The translations under genes were made by a program, and so were the position numbers. Shown here one piece after another: positions 32,303 through 40,028 of a stretch of DNA of 57,338 bases (within the stretch, counting starts at the first letter, position 1; every line of letters starts with the position of its first letter). The DNA comes from Reyranella soli (GTDB taxonomy: Bacteria > Pseudomonadota > Alphaproteobacteria > Reyranellales > Reyranellaceae). The stretch is taken from NCBI RefSeq assembly GCF_007992495.1, contig NZ_BKAJ01000008.1, positions 1-57,338 on the forward strand, written 5' to 3'. A model generated the notes under the pieces. It made no database searches. It saw nothing but the letters and a program-made list of their open reading frames with translations, and was not told the DNA's origin.

Positions 32303-33718
32303 ATGGGCCTCAAGACTGCCGCCGCGTACGTCGAGAGCCTGCGCGACGGCCGCGTCACCTACTGGCACGGCGAGCGCATCGACGACATCACCACCCATCC
32401 ACGCTTCCGGGTGCCGATCGAGGTGGCCTCGCGCGACTACGACTATGCCGATCCGAAGCATGGCGAGCTGCGTGCCTTCACGACGGAAGAGGGCGGGCGT
32501 GCCCATCGCATCTACCAGGTGCCGCGCGACGAGGCCGATCTGGCCAAGCGCGTCGAGCTGATGAACCACACCTCGATCGTCGGGCTGGTGAGCGGCGTCT
32601 ACATGGCCTTGATGAGCGTCAAGGACGCCGTCGCCAAGGTGAACCCGCAGTATGCGGCCAACATCGAGGCGATGTACCGCCACGCCCGCGACAACGACCT
32701 GCGCGCGGCCGAGGTCATCACGGACGCCAAGGGCGACCGCAAGCGCAAGGCGCATGAGCAGGACGACCCCGACCTCTATCTGCGTATCGTCGAACGGCGC
32801 AACGACGGCATCGTGGTGCGCGGCGCGAAGCTGCACATCACCGGCGCCTCGCTGTGCCACGAGCTGGTGGTCATGCCGACCAAGGGCATGCGCCAGGACG
32901 AGACCGACTATGCGGTGTCGTTCTCGATCCCGGTCAATACCAAGGGCGTGAAGGTCATCAACCGCAGCTTCGCGCCGGCCGAGCTCAATGCCTTCGACTA
33001 TCCGGCGAGTGCGCACCACAGCATCCCCGAGGGTTTCGTGGTGTTCGACGACGTGTTCGTGCCCTGGGATCGCGTGTTTTTGGCGGGCGAAGTCCAGCTT
33101 GCGAGCCTGTTCGCCCAATCGCTGGGACTTTGGGAGCGGACCGGCGGCGTGGTCGATGCCGTGCGGGTGTCGCAGCTCTATGTCGGCCTCGCCCAGCTCG
33201 TCCTCGAGCATCAGGGCAAGGAACGCGATCCGGTGGCGCAGAACGCCGTCAGCGAACTCATAAGCTTCGCCGAGATGATGCGCATGAGCCTGGACTATGC
33301 CTGCCGGCACTACGAGCGCACGCCGTCGGGCATGATCCATCCGAATGTGCTGGCGATCAACGTCGCCAAGTTCCACTGGGCGTCGAACTACCACGCCATG
33401 GTGCGCCACCTGCACGACGTCAGCGGCGGCCTGGTGATCACCGTGCCGCTCGAGGCCGATCTCCGGAACGAAGAATCCGGCAAGTACCTGCGCAAGTACC
33501 TCAAGAGCGTCCCCGGCGCCGAGCCCGAGACCCGCATGCGCGTCTACAACCTGATCCGCGACCTGACGGCCGACGCCTACGGCGGCTGGCAGTTCGTCGT
33601 CGCCCTCCAGGCCGGCGGCGGGTTGAACGCCCAGCGCATCATGATGCACCGCACCTACCCGATGGCGGATGCCAAGGCGAAGGCGCTGGACGCGGCGGGG
33701 GCGACGCACGGCAGCTGA
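32303..33718 (+). CDS. HpaB-type 4-hydroxyphenylacetate 3-hydroxylase family protein
   Basis: About 471 aa from the ATG at 32303, behind GGGAGGA. Family features are LYLRIVERRNDGIVVRGAKLHITGA, EGFVVFDDVFVPWDRVFLAGE, and DYACRHYERTPSGMIHPNVLA in the C-terminal helical domain. The fold resembles acyl-CoA dehydrogenases and is shared with 4-hydroxybutyryl-CoA dehydratase. I favour monooxygenase because no cysteine/histidine iron-sulfur cluster set is evident. A two-component enzyme would need an HpaC flavin reductase, which is absent here. The substrate is not known; the flanking DLH, VOC and GST genes suggest aromatic or xenobiotic metabolism. Confidence 0.88.
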   Translation: MGLKTAAAYVESLRDGRVTYWHGERIDDITTHPRFRVPIEVASRDYDYADPKHGELRAFTTEEGGRAHRIYQVPRDEADLAKRVELMNHTSIVGLVSGVYMALMSVKDAVAKVNPQYAANIEAMYRHARDNDLRAAEVITDAKGDRKRKAHEQDDPDLYLRIVERRNDGIVVRGAKLHITGASLCHELVVMPTKGMRQDETDYAVSFSIPVNTKGVKVINRSFAPAELNAFDYPASAHHSIPEGFVVFDDVFVPWDRVFLAGEVQLASLFAQSLGLWERTGGVVDAVRVSQLYVGLAQLVLEHQGKERDPVAQNAVSELISFAEMMRMSLDYACRHYERTPSGMIHPNVLAINVAKFHWASNYHAMVRHLHDVSGGLVITVPLEADLRNEESGKYLRKYLKSVPGAEPETRMRVYNLIRDLTADAYGGWQFVVALQAGGGLNAQRIMMHRTYPMADAKAKALDAAGATHGS

Positions 33719-33729
33719 CGCCGACCTCG

Positions 33730-33983
33730 CTGTCATCCCGAGCGCAGCGAGGGATCTTTAAGGCCACAGAAAAGCCGCCCCGACCTTCCATCGTCGAGGC
33801 GATGTAAGTCTACTGCGTCTATATCCTGACGAATGTCAGCCGGAGCGTGATGTCTGTCGGCGTGACGAAGGATATTGAACGTCGCCTCGCCGATCATGCG
33901 GACGGCAGGGGCGGGATCTTCACCCGCAAGTACCGACTCAACACGTTGGTGCGAAAGATCCCTCGCTGCGCTCGGGATGACAG
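33730..33983. mobile_element. Perfect 30-bp inverted repeat enclosing a GIY-YIG remnant (family A)
   Basis: Arms at 33730-33759 and 33954-33983 are exactly complementary over 30 bp. The 194-bp interior holds a broken GIY-YIG nuclease reading frame that runs on through the right arm. The arm core TCCCTCGCTGCGCTCGGGAT matches the short copies at 28962-29046 and 45859-45933, which carry a 21-nt spacer instead. The element occupies nearly the whole 295-bp gap between the HpaB-like gene and the propeller gene. No target-site duplication is obvious. Confidence 0.8.
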
Positions 33984-34017
33984 CTTGTTTGGTGTCGGCG
34001 TCGTGCTTCAAGACTAA
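33802..34017 (+). pseudogene. Degenerate GIY-YIG nuclease-family gene
   Basis: Reading from the ATG at 33802, codon two is TAA. The frame then continues VYCVYILTNVSRSVMSVGVT, KDIERRLADH and IFTRKYRLNTLV, a clear match to small UPF0213/GIY-YIG proteins (usual start about MYYVYILTN). The GIY and YIG positions are VYI and VGV, and the conserved Arg (ERR) and His (DH) remain. The C-terminal third with the catalytic Glu is missing; the frame instead reads through the right repeat arm as KIPRCARDDS and stops at 34015-34017. It is almost certainly inactive. Confidence 0.82.
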
Positions 34018-35111
34018 GGCGCCCGGTCCGGCCTGAACTTCTGCACGCGCTTCCCGTTGTCGACTTCGCCCGTATAGATGTTGCCCTTGGAATCGACGGC
34101 GATGCTGTGGACCCAGTGGAAGTTGCCGGCCTGGCGGCCCGAGCGGCCGAAGCCGCCGACGACCTTGCCGTCGCTGCGCTGCAGGATGCGCAAGAGGTTG
34201 TTCTCGCCGTCGATGTTGAACAGCCAGGTCTGGTTGGCGTCGGGCCAGAAGTTCAGGTCCCAGACCGCGCCGGCGCCGAGCGTAGGCTTGTCGTAGAACC
34301 ACTCGGTCACGAAGGTGCCGTCCTTCTTGAACACCTGGATGCGATTGTTGGTGCGGTCGCAGACATAGACCATGCCGTCCCTCGACGGCTTGGCGCAGTG
34401 CACCGGATTGGCGAACTGCTGCGACGGCGCCGCCGCCGGATCGTAGGCGGCCTGCTTGTCGTCGTTGGGCTTGTTGCCGTAGGCGCCCCAGTAGCGCTTG
34501 AAGGCTCCCGTCTCCGAATCGAACACGATGACGCGCCGGTTGCCGTAGCCGTCCGCGACGAACACCTCCTTGGCATCTGCGTCGACCTGGATATCGGCTG
34601 GCCGGCCGAGCAGGGCTGTGTCGTTGCTGCCGCCGGTCGGCCCGAGCTTGCCGATGGTCAGCACCGGCTTGCCGTCCTTGGTGTACTTGAAGATCGCGCT
34701 GTCGTTGGCGGCGTTGCCGGCGATCCACACGAAGCCCGCCTTGTCGACATGGATGCCGTGCTCGTTGGCGACCCACGGCGTCGCCTGCGGGAAGCCCCAG
34801 CCCTGGATGAAGGTGCCGTCGGCATCGAATTCCATGACGGAAGGTGCCGGCGCGCAGCATTTGTTGCGTGGAGGCGTCAGCGTCGCGCCCTTTTCATCAT
34901 CTGTGAGCGAGCGCGGCCGCTGCAGGATCCAGACATGATCGTCGGGACCGACGGCGACGCTCGCCACCTGGCCCAGCAGCCAGTTGTTGGGCAGGGGCTT
35001 GGGCCAGAACGGATCGACCTGGAACTGCGGAGGGTCGGCGGCGAGGGAGGACGAGGAGAACGCGACAGCACTCATCAGGGCGATCAACGCGCCCCACACG
35101 CCACGCTTCAT
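34014..35111 (-). CDS. Secreted NHL-type six-bladed beta-propeller protein
   Basis: 365 aa from the ATG at 35109-35111. Signal peptide LIALMSAVAFSSSSLAADP. The repeats have NHL/peptidyl-alpha-hydroxyglycine lyase style: HGIHVDKAGFVWIAGN, PADIQVDADAKEVFVADGYGNRRVIVFD, DGMVYVCDRTNNRIQVFKKDGTF and VHSIAVDSKGNIYTGEVDNGKRVQKF. Such propellers include PAL-like lyases and smooth binding scaffolds; the metal-ligand His set cannot be confirmed by eye. It is last in an operon after GST and VOC genes (gap 23 nt). Its stop overlaps the end of the GIY-YIG remnant. Confidence 0.88.
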   Translation of the reverse strand: MKRGVWGALIALMSAVAFSSSSLAADPPQFQVDPFWPKPLPNNWLLGQVASVAVGPDDHVWILQRPRSLTDDEKGATLTPPRNKCCAPAPSVMEFDADGTFIQGWGFPQATPWVANEHGIHVDKAGFVWIAGNAANDSAIFKYTKDGKPVLTIGKLGPTGGSNDTALLGRPADIQVDADAKEVFVADGYGNRRVIVFDSETGAFKRYWGAYGNKPNDDKQAAYDPAAAPSQQFANPVHCAKPSRDGMVYVCDRTNNRIQVFKKDGTFVTEWFYDKPTLGAGAVWDLNFWPDANQTWLFNIDGENNLLRILQRSDGKVVGGFGRSGRQAGNFHWVHSIAVDSKGNIYTGEVDNGKRVQKFRPDRAP

Positions 35112-35134
35112 CGTTTCCTCCGTCGTTCTTGTCG

Positions 35135-35635
35135 TTACGCCGCCTTTGCCTTGCCCTTGCTCGCCTGCCAGCCGTTCAGGATGTCGCGCGCATGGTTCTG
35201 CTTGGGATCCATGTCGCGTTCCATGCCCGGGACCTTGGCCGTCAGCTCGATGACGTAGCCGTTGGGATCGCGGAAATAGATCGAGCGGATGAACTTGTGA
35301 TCGCTCACGCCGCGCACTTCCCGGCCGTCGGCCTTGCCCTTGGCGAACATCTTGTCGAGCGCATCGGGCTCCACCTCGAGCGCGATGTGCAGGTCGAAGT
35401 CGTGCTGCTCCTTGAACTCGAACGGCATGTCGGGCGCCTCGAAGAAGGCGAGGCACGATCCGTCGTCGAGCTGGAAGAAGGAGTGCAGCACGCCAGTGCC
35501 GGTCTTGCGGCCGGTCTGGGTGGTCTCGATCTTGAAGGCGTTGACCAGCGGCAGGCCGAGGAAGTCCTCGTAGAACTTCCGGGTCTCCTCCGAATCGCGG
35601 CAGCGATAGGCGTTGTGGTGCAGACCCTTGATCAT
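35135..35635 (-). CDS. VOC-family (glyoxalase/dioxygenase fold) metalloprotein
   Basis: 166 aa from the ATG at 35633-35635. Two beta-alpha-beta-beta-beta modules: IKGLHHNAYRCRDSEETRKFYEDFLGLPLV first, and FIRSIYFRDPNGYVIELTAK second. Candidate metal ligands are the His in LHHNAY, the His in FDLHIALEV and the Glu in VIELT. A role as glyoxalase, isomerase or extradiol dioxygenase is possible. A basic tail (WQASKGKAKAA) follows the second module. The GST gene lies 14 nt upstream. Confidence 0.88.
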   Translation of the reverse strand: MIKGLHHNAYRCRDSEETRKFYEDFLGLPLVNAFKIETTQTGRKTGTGVLHSFFQLDDGSCLAFFEAPDMPFEFKEQHDFDLHIALEVEPDALDKMFAKGKADGREVRGVSDHKFIRSIYFRDPNGYVIELTAKVPGMERDMDPKQNHARDILNGWQASKGKAKAA

Positions 35636-35649
35636 GGGATTCTCCTCAA

Positions 35650-36327
35650 TCAGGTGATCGCCTGCCAGGGCTGGCCCTTGGTCGAGGCGCAGAAGCCGTT
35701 GAAGGTCTCGTAGACCTTGGCGTAGTTCGGCCCGGCCTTGAAGGTGTCGAGCCAGCGCTTGATGTTGGGATAGGCCGAGAAATCGCAATGGACAAGCTCG
35801 CCTGCCGTGGTGATGGCGGCGCCGAAGTAATCCGCGACCGTGAGCTGGTCACCGACCAGGTACTTGTGGTTCGGCCCGATGAAGTGGTCGTTCAGGATCT
35901 GTAGCCAGATCTTCGACTTCTCCTTGCCGTAGGCCACGACGGCCTCTTGCACCTTGGCATCCTCGCGCTTGAGGTGCGGGAAGAGCTGCGGATAGATCAG
36001 CCCATAGCCCCAGTCGCGATAGAAGTTGGAGTTGAACCAGTCCATGACCTCGTTCACGCGGGCGCGCTGCTTGAGGTCCTTGGGGAAGGTCGGCGAATCG
36101 ATCTTCTCGGCGAGGTAGCGCAGGATGGCCGCACTCTCGGTCAGGCGAAAGTCGCCGTCCTCGAGCATCGGGATCAGGTGGTTGGGATTGATCTTGCTGT
36201 AGGCGGGCTCGTAGTGCGCGCCCTTCAGGATATCGACCACCTCCATGTCGCACTTGATGTCGTTGTCGGCGATGAACTGCATCACCGGACGGCTGGTCGT
36301 GGATACCGGGTGCATATAGAGCTTCAT
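35650..36327 (-). CDS. Glutathione S-transferase family protein
   Basis: 225 aa. Thioredoxin-like N-domain MKLYMHPVSTTSRPVMQFIADN, with the Ser/Thr cluster at residues 9-12 as possible thiol activator, cis-Pro region NHLIPMLED and the glutathione gamma-glutamyl site TESAAILRYLAE. The helical C-domain ends VGDQLTVADYFGAAITTA, the usual N-capping box region. It could conjugate or isomerise an aromatic or maleyl-type substrate; the following VOC gene makes a glutathione-dependent isomerase or glyoxalase route plausible. First gene of a GST-VOC-propeller operon. Confidence 0.93.
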   Translation of the reverse strand: MKLYMHPVSTTSRPVMQFIADNDIKCDMEVVDILKGAHYEPAYSKINPNHLIPMLEDGDFRLTESAAILRYLAEKIDSPTFPKDLKQRARVNEVMDWFNSNFYRDWGYGLIYPQLFPHLKREDAKVQEAVVAYGKEKSKIWLQILNDHFIGPNHKYLVGDQLTVADYFGAAITTAGELVHCDFSAYPNIKRWLDTFKAGPNYAKVYETFNGFCASTKGQPWQAIT

Positions 36328-36411
36328 GAAAGCCTCCCTGGTGTCACTGTTCTGAAGCTCCGGGTAGTCTAGTCCTTCCCGGTTACCAAATCACTTTGCA
36401 CGGAGCTTCTC

Positions 36412-36738
36412 ATGATCATCGCCACCACCGAAAACATCGCCGGGCACCGGGTGGTAACTACCCTGGGCCAGGTCTTCGGCGTGGTCGTGCGCAGCCGCGG
36501 CATCGGCGGCAACATCGTCGCCGGCCTGCGCTCGATCGTCGGCGGCGAGATCCACGAATACACCCAGATGCTGGAGGAGGCGCGCCGCCACGCCACCGAC
36601 CGCATGGTCGCCAATGCGACGGCCATGGGCGCCAACGCCATCCTGGTCATGCGCTTCGATTCGTCGGAGATCGGCGAGACGATGAGCGAGATCGTGGCCT
36701 ATGGCACGGCGGCAGTCATCGAGCCGGTCCGCACCTGA
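36412..36738 (+). CDS. YbjQ/UPF0145 family protein
   Basis: 108 aa. MIIATTENIAGHRVVTTLGQVFGVVVRSRG, then the conserved central GGEIHEYTQMLEEARRHATDRMVANATAMGANAILVMRF and a final VAYGTAAVIEP, match the YbjQ/heavy-metal-binding DUF74 family throughout. The proteins form pentameric beta barrels; no biochemical role is firmly established. It is divergent from the GST gene, and a small membrane-protein gene starts one base after its stop. Confidence 0.93.
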   Translation: MIIATTENIAGHRVVTTLGQVFGVVVRSRGIGGNIVAGLRSIVGGEIHEYTQMLEEARRHATDRMVANATAMGANAILVMRFDSSEIGETMSEIVAYGTAAVIEPVRT

Positions 36739-36739
36739 C

Positions 36740-37042
36740 ATGCTGCGCGGCGCCGTCCTCGCCGTCGGCATCCTGATGCTGCTGGCCGGCGTGGCCACGG
36801 CCGGGCTCGGCGTGCCGGGCGCGCCGCTGTGGCTCCTGATCGCCGGCGGCACCATCACCGCGGGCACTTTGCTCGAGCGGGTGATCTACAAGCCATTGCT
36901 CCGCGAAAAGCCGGGCGCGGGCTGGGTCAAAACTGCAGAGCGCTTCATCGATCCCGACACTGGTCAGCCGGTCGACGTGTTCTACAATCCGCGCACGGGT
37001 GAACGGCAGTATGTTGCCGACGAGCCGGAGAAGAAGGCGTAA
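36740..37042 (+). CDS. Small membrane protein of unknown function
   Basis: 100 aa from the ATG at 36740, one base after the ybjQ-like stop. Two membrane helices (LAVGILMLLAGVATAGLGV and PLWLLIAGGTITAGTLLE) are followed by a cytoplasmic tail containing FIDPDTGQPVDVFYNPRTGERQYV, a short beta-hairpin-like module. The family is not known to me. Coupled expression suggests it works with the YbjQ-family protein, perhaps as its membrane anchor. Confidence 0.82.
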   Translation: MLRGAVLAVGILMLLAGVATAGLGVPGAPLWLLIAGGTITAGTLLERVIYKPLLREKPGAGWVKTAERFIDPDTGQPVDVFYNPRTGERQYVADEPEKKA

Positions 37043-37053
37043 GGGAGGACTTG

Positions 37054-38019
37054 ATGAAGGTGCTCGGCAGGCGGGCCGCGATCGCGACGGCCGGCGCATT
37101 GGCCGTGACGGGGCAGGCATCGGCGCAGGATTTCCCGTCCAAGCCGATACGTGTGATCGCCCCCTTCGGACCCGGCACCGCGACCGACACCGTGGCGCGC
37201 GTGATCGCCAACGAGCTGGGCAAGCTCACCGGCCAGTCGGTCGTGATCGAGAACAAGCCCGGCGCCGAGGGCCAGATCGGCGCCCAGGCCGCGGCCGCTG
37301 CGGCGCCCGACGGCTACACGGTGTTCATCACCACCCAGACCACGCAGGCGATCAACCAGCACGTCTACAAGTCGCTGACCTACGACCCGGTGAAGAGCTT
37401 CGCCCCCGTCTGCGGGCTGACCTTGGGCGCGCAGATCGTCATGGTGAAGAACGAGCTGCCGGTGAAGACCGTGGCCGAGTTCATCGCCCTCGCCAAGAAG
37501 GAGCCGGGCAAGCTCTCCTTCGGCAGCGGCAACGGTTCCAGCCGCGGCGGCGCCGAGTTGTTCCGCGTCATGGCCAAGATCGACGTTCTGGGCGTGCCTT
37601 ACAAAACCCAGCCGCAGGCGATCGGCGACCTTTTGGGTGGCCGCATCGACATCATCTTTTCGGATTTCACGGCCGGGCTGCCGGCGGTGCTCGACGGCCG
37701 TGCGCGAGGCATTGCCGTCACCAGCAAGAAGCCCATTCCCGGGCTGGAGCAGTTTCCCACCGTCGATTCGACCGTGCCCGGCTTCGAGATGTGGGCCTGG
37801 ACTGCGGCCTACGTTCCCGTCGGCACGCCGAAACCCATCGTCGACAAGCTGAACGCGCTGATTCGCGAGGCGATGAAGTCGGAGTCCTACCTCACGCTGA
37901 CCAAGACGACTTACGGCATCCCATTCCCGGGCACGCCGGAGGAGCTCGCGGCCTTCCAGGCGAGCGAGACCAAGAAGTGGGGCGAGATCGTCACCGTGGC
38001 GGGGATGCAGGAGCCCTAG
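37054..38019 (+). CDS. Bug/TctC-family tripartite tricarboxylate binding protein
   Basis: About 321 aa from the ATG at 37054, behind GGGAGG. Signal peptide with VLGRRAAIATAGALAVTGQASA. The Bug signature is clear: DFPSKPIRVIAPFGPGTATDTVARV, GKLTGQSVVIENKPGAEGQIG, LSFGSGNGSSRGGAELF and VPYKTQPQAIGDLLGGRIDIIFSD. These periplasmic proteins bind carboxylates or amides, often with no adjacent TctAB membrane genes, as here. Its 3' end overlaps the convergent MFS gene by 29 bp. Confidence 0.93.
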   Translation: MKVLGRRAAIATAGALAVTGQASAQDFPSKPIRVIAPFGPGTATDTVARVIANELGKLTGQSVVIENKPGAEGQIGAQAAAAAAPDGYTVFITTQTTQAINQHVYKSLTYDPVKSFAPVCGLTLGAQIVMVKNELPVKTVAEFIALAKKEPGKLSFGSGNGSSRGGAELFRVMAKIDVLGVPYKTQPQAIGDLLGGRIDIIFSDFTAGLPAVLDGRARGIAVTSKKPIPGLEQFPTVDSTVPGFEMWAWTAAYVPVGTPKPIVDKLNALIREAMKSESYLTLTKTTYGIPFPGTPEELAAFQASETKKWGEIVTVAGMQEP

Positions 38020-39175
38020 CCGCCACAAGCTGCCAGACGGCGGACGCCAGCACGCAGGCTGCGACGGCGAAGAAGGCGGCGCGATAGCTGACGGTCGAGG
38101 CGATCAGGGCGAACAACGGTGGACCGAACACGGCGCCGGAGAAGGCGAGCGAGGTTTGCACCGCGGCCACGGCCGCCGTCTCTCCCGGCGGCGACAGATG
38201 GGCGAACTCCGCCTGCGACGTGCCGTTCCAGCTGATGACGACCGAGCCGTAGCCGATCACGACGAGCGTGATCAGCCAGAAGGGGGTGTCGGCCTGGATG
38301 AGGCCGATGGCGACGCAGCCCGCGGTCATGCCGAGCCCGGTCCAGCCCAGCACCAGCATGCGCGGGACGCGGTCGCCGACGGCGCCGCTCACCAGCCGCA
38401 TCGCCGTGCCGGCGAGCTGTGACAGCGCCAGCAGCAGGCCGGCGCGGGCGATGCTGAGGCCGCAATGCTCGTAGAGATAGGTCACGAGATAAAAGGTGAA
38501 GGTGTGCTGGGCGATGACGAAGACCAGCGCCGACCAGCCCAGCACGCGCAACTGAGCGTGGCCCAGCACGAAGCGCACCGAGCGCCAGATGCCGGCCGAC
38601 GGCCGGCCGGAGGCGACCACGACGTCGATGCGTGAGCGTAGCAGCTCGACGACCAGGATCGCCACGACGGCCATGGCCGCCGCGACCAGGCTGGCGCCGC
38701 GCCAGCCGAAATGGCCCATCAGGAAAGGGAAGATGATACCGGCCAGGGCGAAGCCGATCGGCACGCCGGTCTGCTTGATCGAGAACACGATGCCGAACCA
38801 TTCGCGCGGCACGCGCTGGGCCAGCACGTGCGCGGAGGCGGGATTGATCGGCCCTTGCGCCGCGCCGATGAAGATGACGGCGATCACCGTCGTCGCGACC
38901 AGCGCCAGCGCATTGAAGGCGAGCCCGATCGCGGCCATCAGCAGCGCGAACTGGCAGACGCGCACCGCGCCCAGGCGCACGATCGGCCCGGCCGCGAACA
39001 GCGCCAGGACGGCGGCGACGACATAGATGATGGCGGTGAAGATGCCGACCAGCTTGGGATCGATCGCGAGATCCTTGGCGACCGCCGGCATCATGACACC
39101 GAGCGCCAGCACGCAGACCGAGATCATCGCCTGGATGGCCAGCATGCTGGCCACCGGGACGATCGCCCGGTTCAT
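37991..39175 (-). CDS. MFS transporter (12 helices)
   Basis: 394 aa with about twelve hydrophobic helices in two six-helix bundles. FGIVFSIKQTGVPIGFALAGIIFPFLMGHFGWRG and SGAVGDRVPRMLVLGW (motif A-like, second half) fit the CynX/NIMT and organic-anion MFS groups. It is the last gene of a minus-strand run PrpD-MaoC-ACAD-MaoC-CaiB-CitE-unknown, so it may take up or release the dicarboxylate handled by that pathway. The C-terminus overlaps the convergent Bug gene by 29 bp. Confidence 0.9.
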   Translation of the reverse strand: MNRAIVPVASMLAIQAMISVCVLALGVMMPAVAKDLAIDPKLVGIFTAIIYVVAAVLALFAAGPIVRLGAVRVCQFALLMAAIGLAFNALALVATTVIAVIFIGAAQGPINPASAHVLAQRVPREWFGIVFSIKQTGVPIGFALAGIIFPFLMGHFGWRGASLVAAAMAVVAILVVELLRSRIDVVVASGRPSAGIWRSVRFVLGHAQLRVLGWSALVFVIAQHTFTFYLVTYLYEHCGLSIARAGLLLALSQLAGTAMRLVSGAVGDRVPRMLVLGWTGLGMTAGCVAIGLIQADTPFWLITLVVIGYGSVVISWNGTSQAEFAHLSPPGETAAVAAVQTSLAFSGAVFGPPLFALIASTVSYRAAFFAVAACVLASAVWQLVAARAPASPPR

Positions 39176-39181
39176 GACGGG

Positions 39182-40027
39182 TCACCCGCCAGCAAGGCTG
39201 TCCGCCAGTGTTTGCGCCTCTTTGGTCACGGCCGGGAAGGCACGGTTCGTGGCGCGTTCCGCCCAGCACTTTTCGAATGCCGCTTGGCCTTCCTCCTGCA
39301 GGCGGTTCGACACCTTGATGTCTTCCGGCTTGGCCTTGGCCTTTGCCTCGTAGCCGGCGAACAGCGCGCCGCAGATCTCGATCGGCGGGTCCGTGGCCGT
39401 GCGGTCGACGAAGGCGATGTAGACCCGCCCGCCTTTGAAGACCGAGACGACGATCTGCGGCGGCGGCCCATAGGCGAAGCCCTGGTTGCCGTACGCCAGG
39501 TCGGCGACAGCCCGGCTGGCGCCCGGCGGCGTGGCGATCGGCAAGGCGCCGAACAGCCCGATCGTCCAGTTGGCCGCGATCGCGGTGGCCACGAGGCCGC
39601 CCGACTGCAGCGCCTCCTTCGCCTCTTTCCCGGGCGCGTGTGCCGCCAGCCAGTGTCGGAAGATGCCCTCGGTCGTCACCAGCACCTGTCCGGGCCCGGT
39701 CGCGCTGAAGAACATCTGGCCGTCGAGCATCTGCAGGCCGACGCCGCAGCAGAGCGTGTCCGGAACCGTCATGACTTCGCGGTCGAAGCCTTTCGGCATG
39801 GGGATCGGTCCAATCGCCGCCTGCAGGAGCGGCTGCAGCTTGCCCAGCAGGCGGTCATCCGCGGCCCTCTTCGCCTGGTCGTCGCTTATCGCCTTCAGCT
39901 CGGCGTCCGCCCGTTCACGGGCGGCGATGTAAGCCTGCTCGGCCGACGGATCGGGTGGCGGGTAGGACGATTGGGCACTGGCGGCCGTGGCCGCCAGTGC
40001 GAACAACAAGGTGAGGAGCGGCCGCAC
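39182..40027 (-). CDS. Secreted protein of unknown function
   Basis: 281 aa, starting at a GTG one base after the stop of the CoA-lyase gene, which signals coupled translation. Signal peptide MRPLLTLLFALAATAASA. The mature part opens with an acidic helical stretch (AEQAYIAARERADAELKAISDDQAKRAADDRLL) and later has strand-like blocks FFSATGPGQVLVTTEG and PPQIVVSVFKGGRVYIAFVDR. One CC pair occurs in TLCCGVG. I do not recognise a family. Its place in a CoA-ester operon is curious for an exported protein. Confidence 0.75.
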   Translation of the reverse strand: MRPLLTLLFALAATAASAQSSYPPPDPSAEQAYIAARERADAELKAISDDQAKRAADDRLLGKLQPLLQAAIGPIPMPKGFDREVMTVPDTLCCGVGLQMLDGQMFFSATGPGQVLVTTEGIFRHWLAAHAPGKEAKEALQSGGLVATAIAANWTIGLFGALPIATPPGASRAVADLAYGNQGFAYGPPPQIVVSVFKGGRVYIAFVDRTATDPPIEICGALFAGYEAKAKAKPEDIKVSNRLQEEGQAAFEKCWAERATNRAFPAVTKEAQTLADSLAGG

Positions 40028-40028
40028 C

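Noticed and set aside
33802..34017. An intact GIY-YIG gene using a later start codon
   Set aside because: Even if initiated downstream, the catalytic C-terminal third is missing and replaced by the repeat arm.
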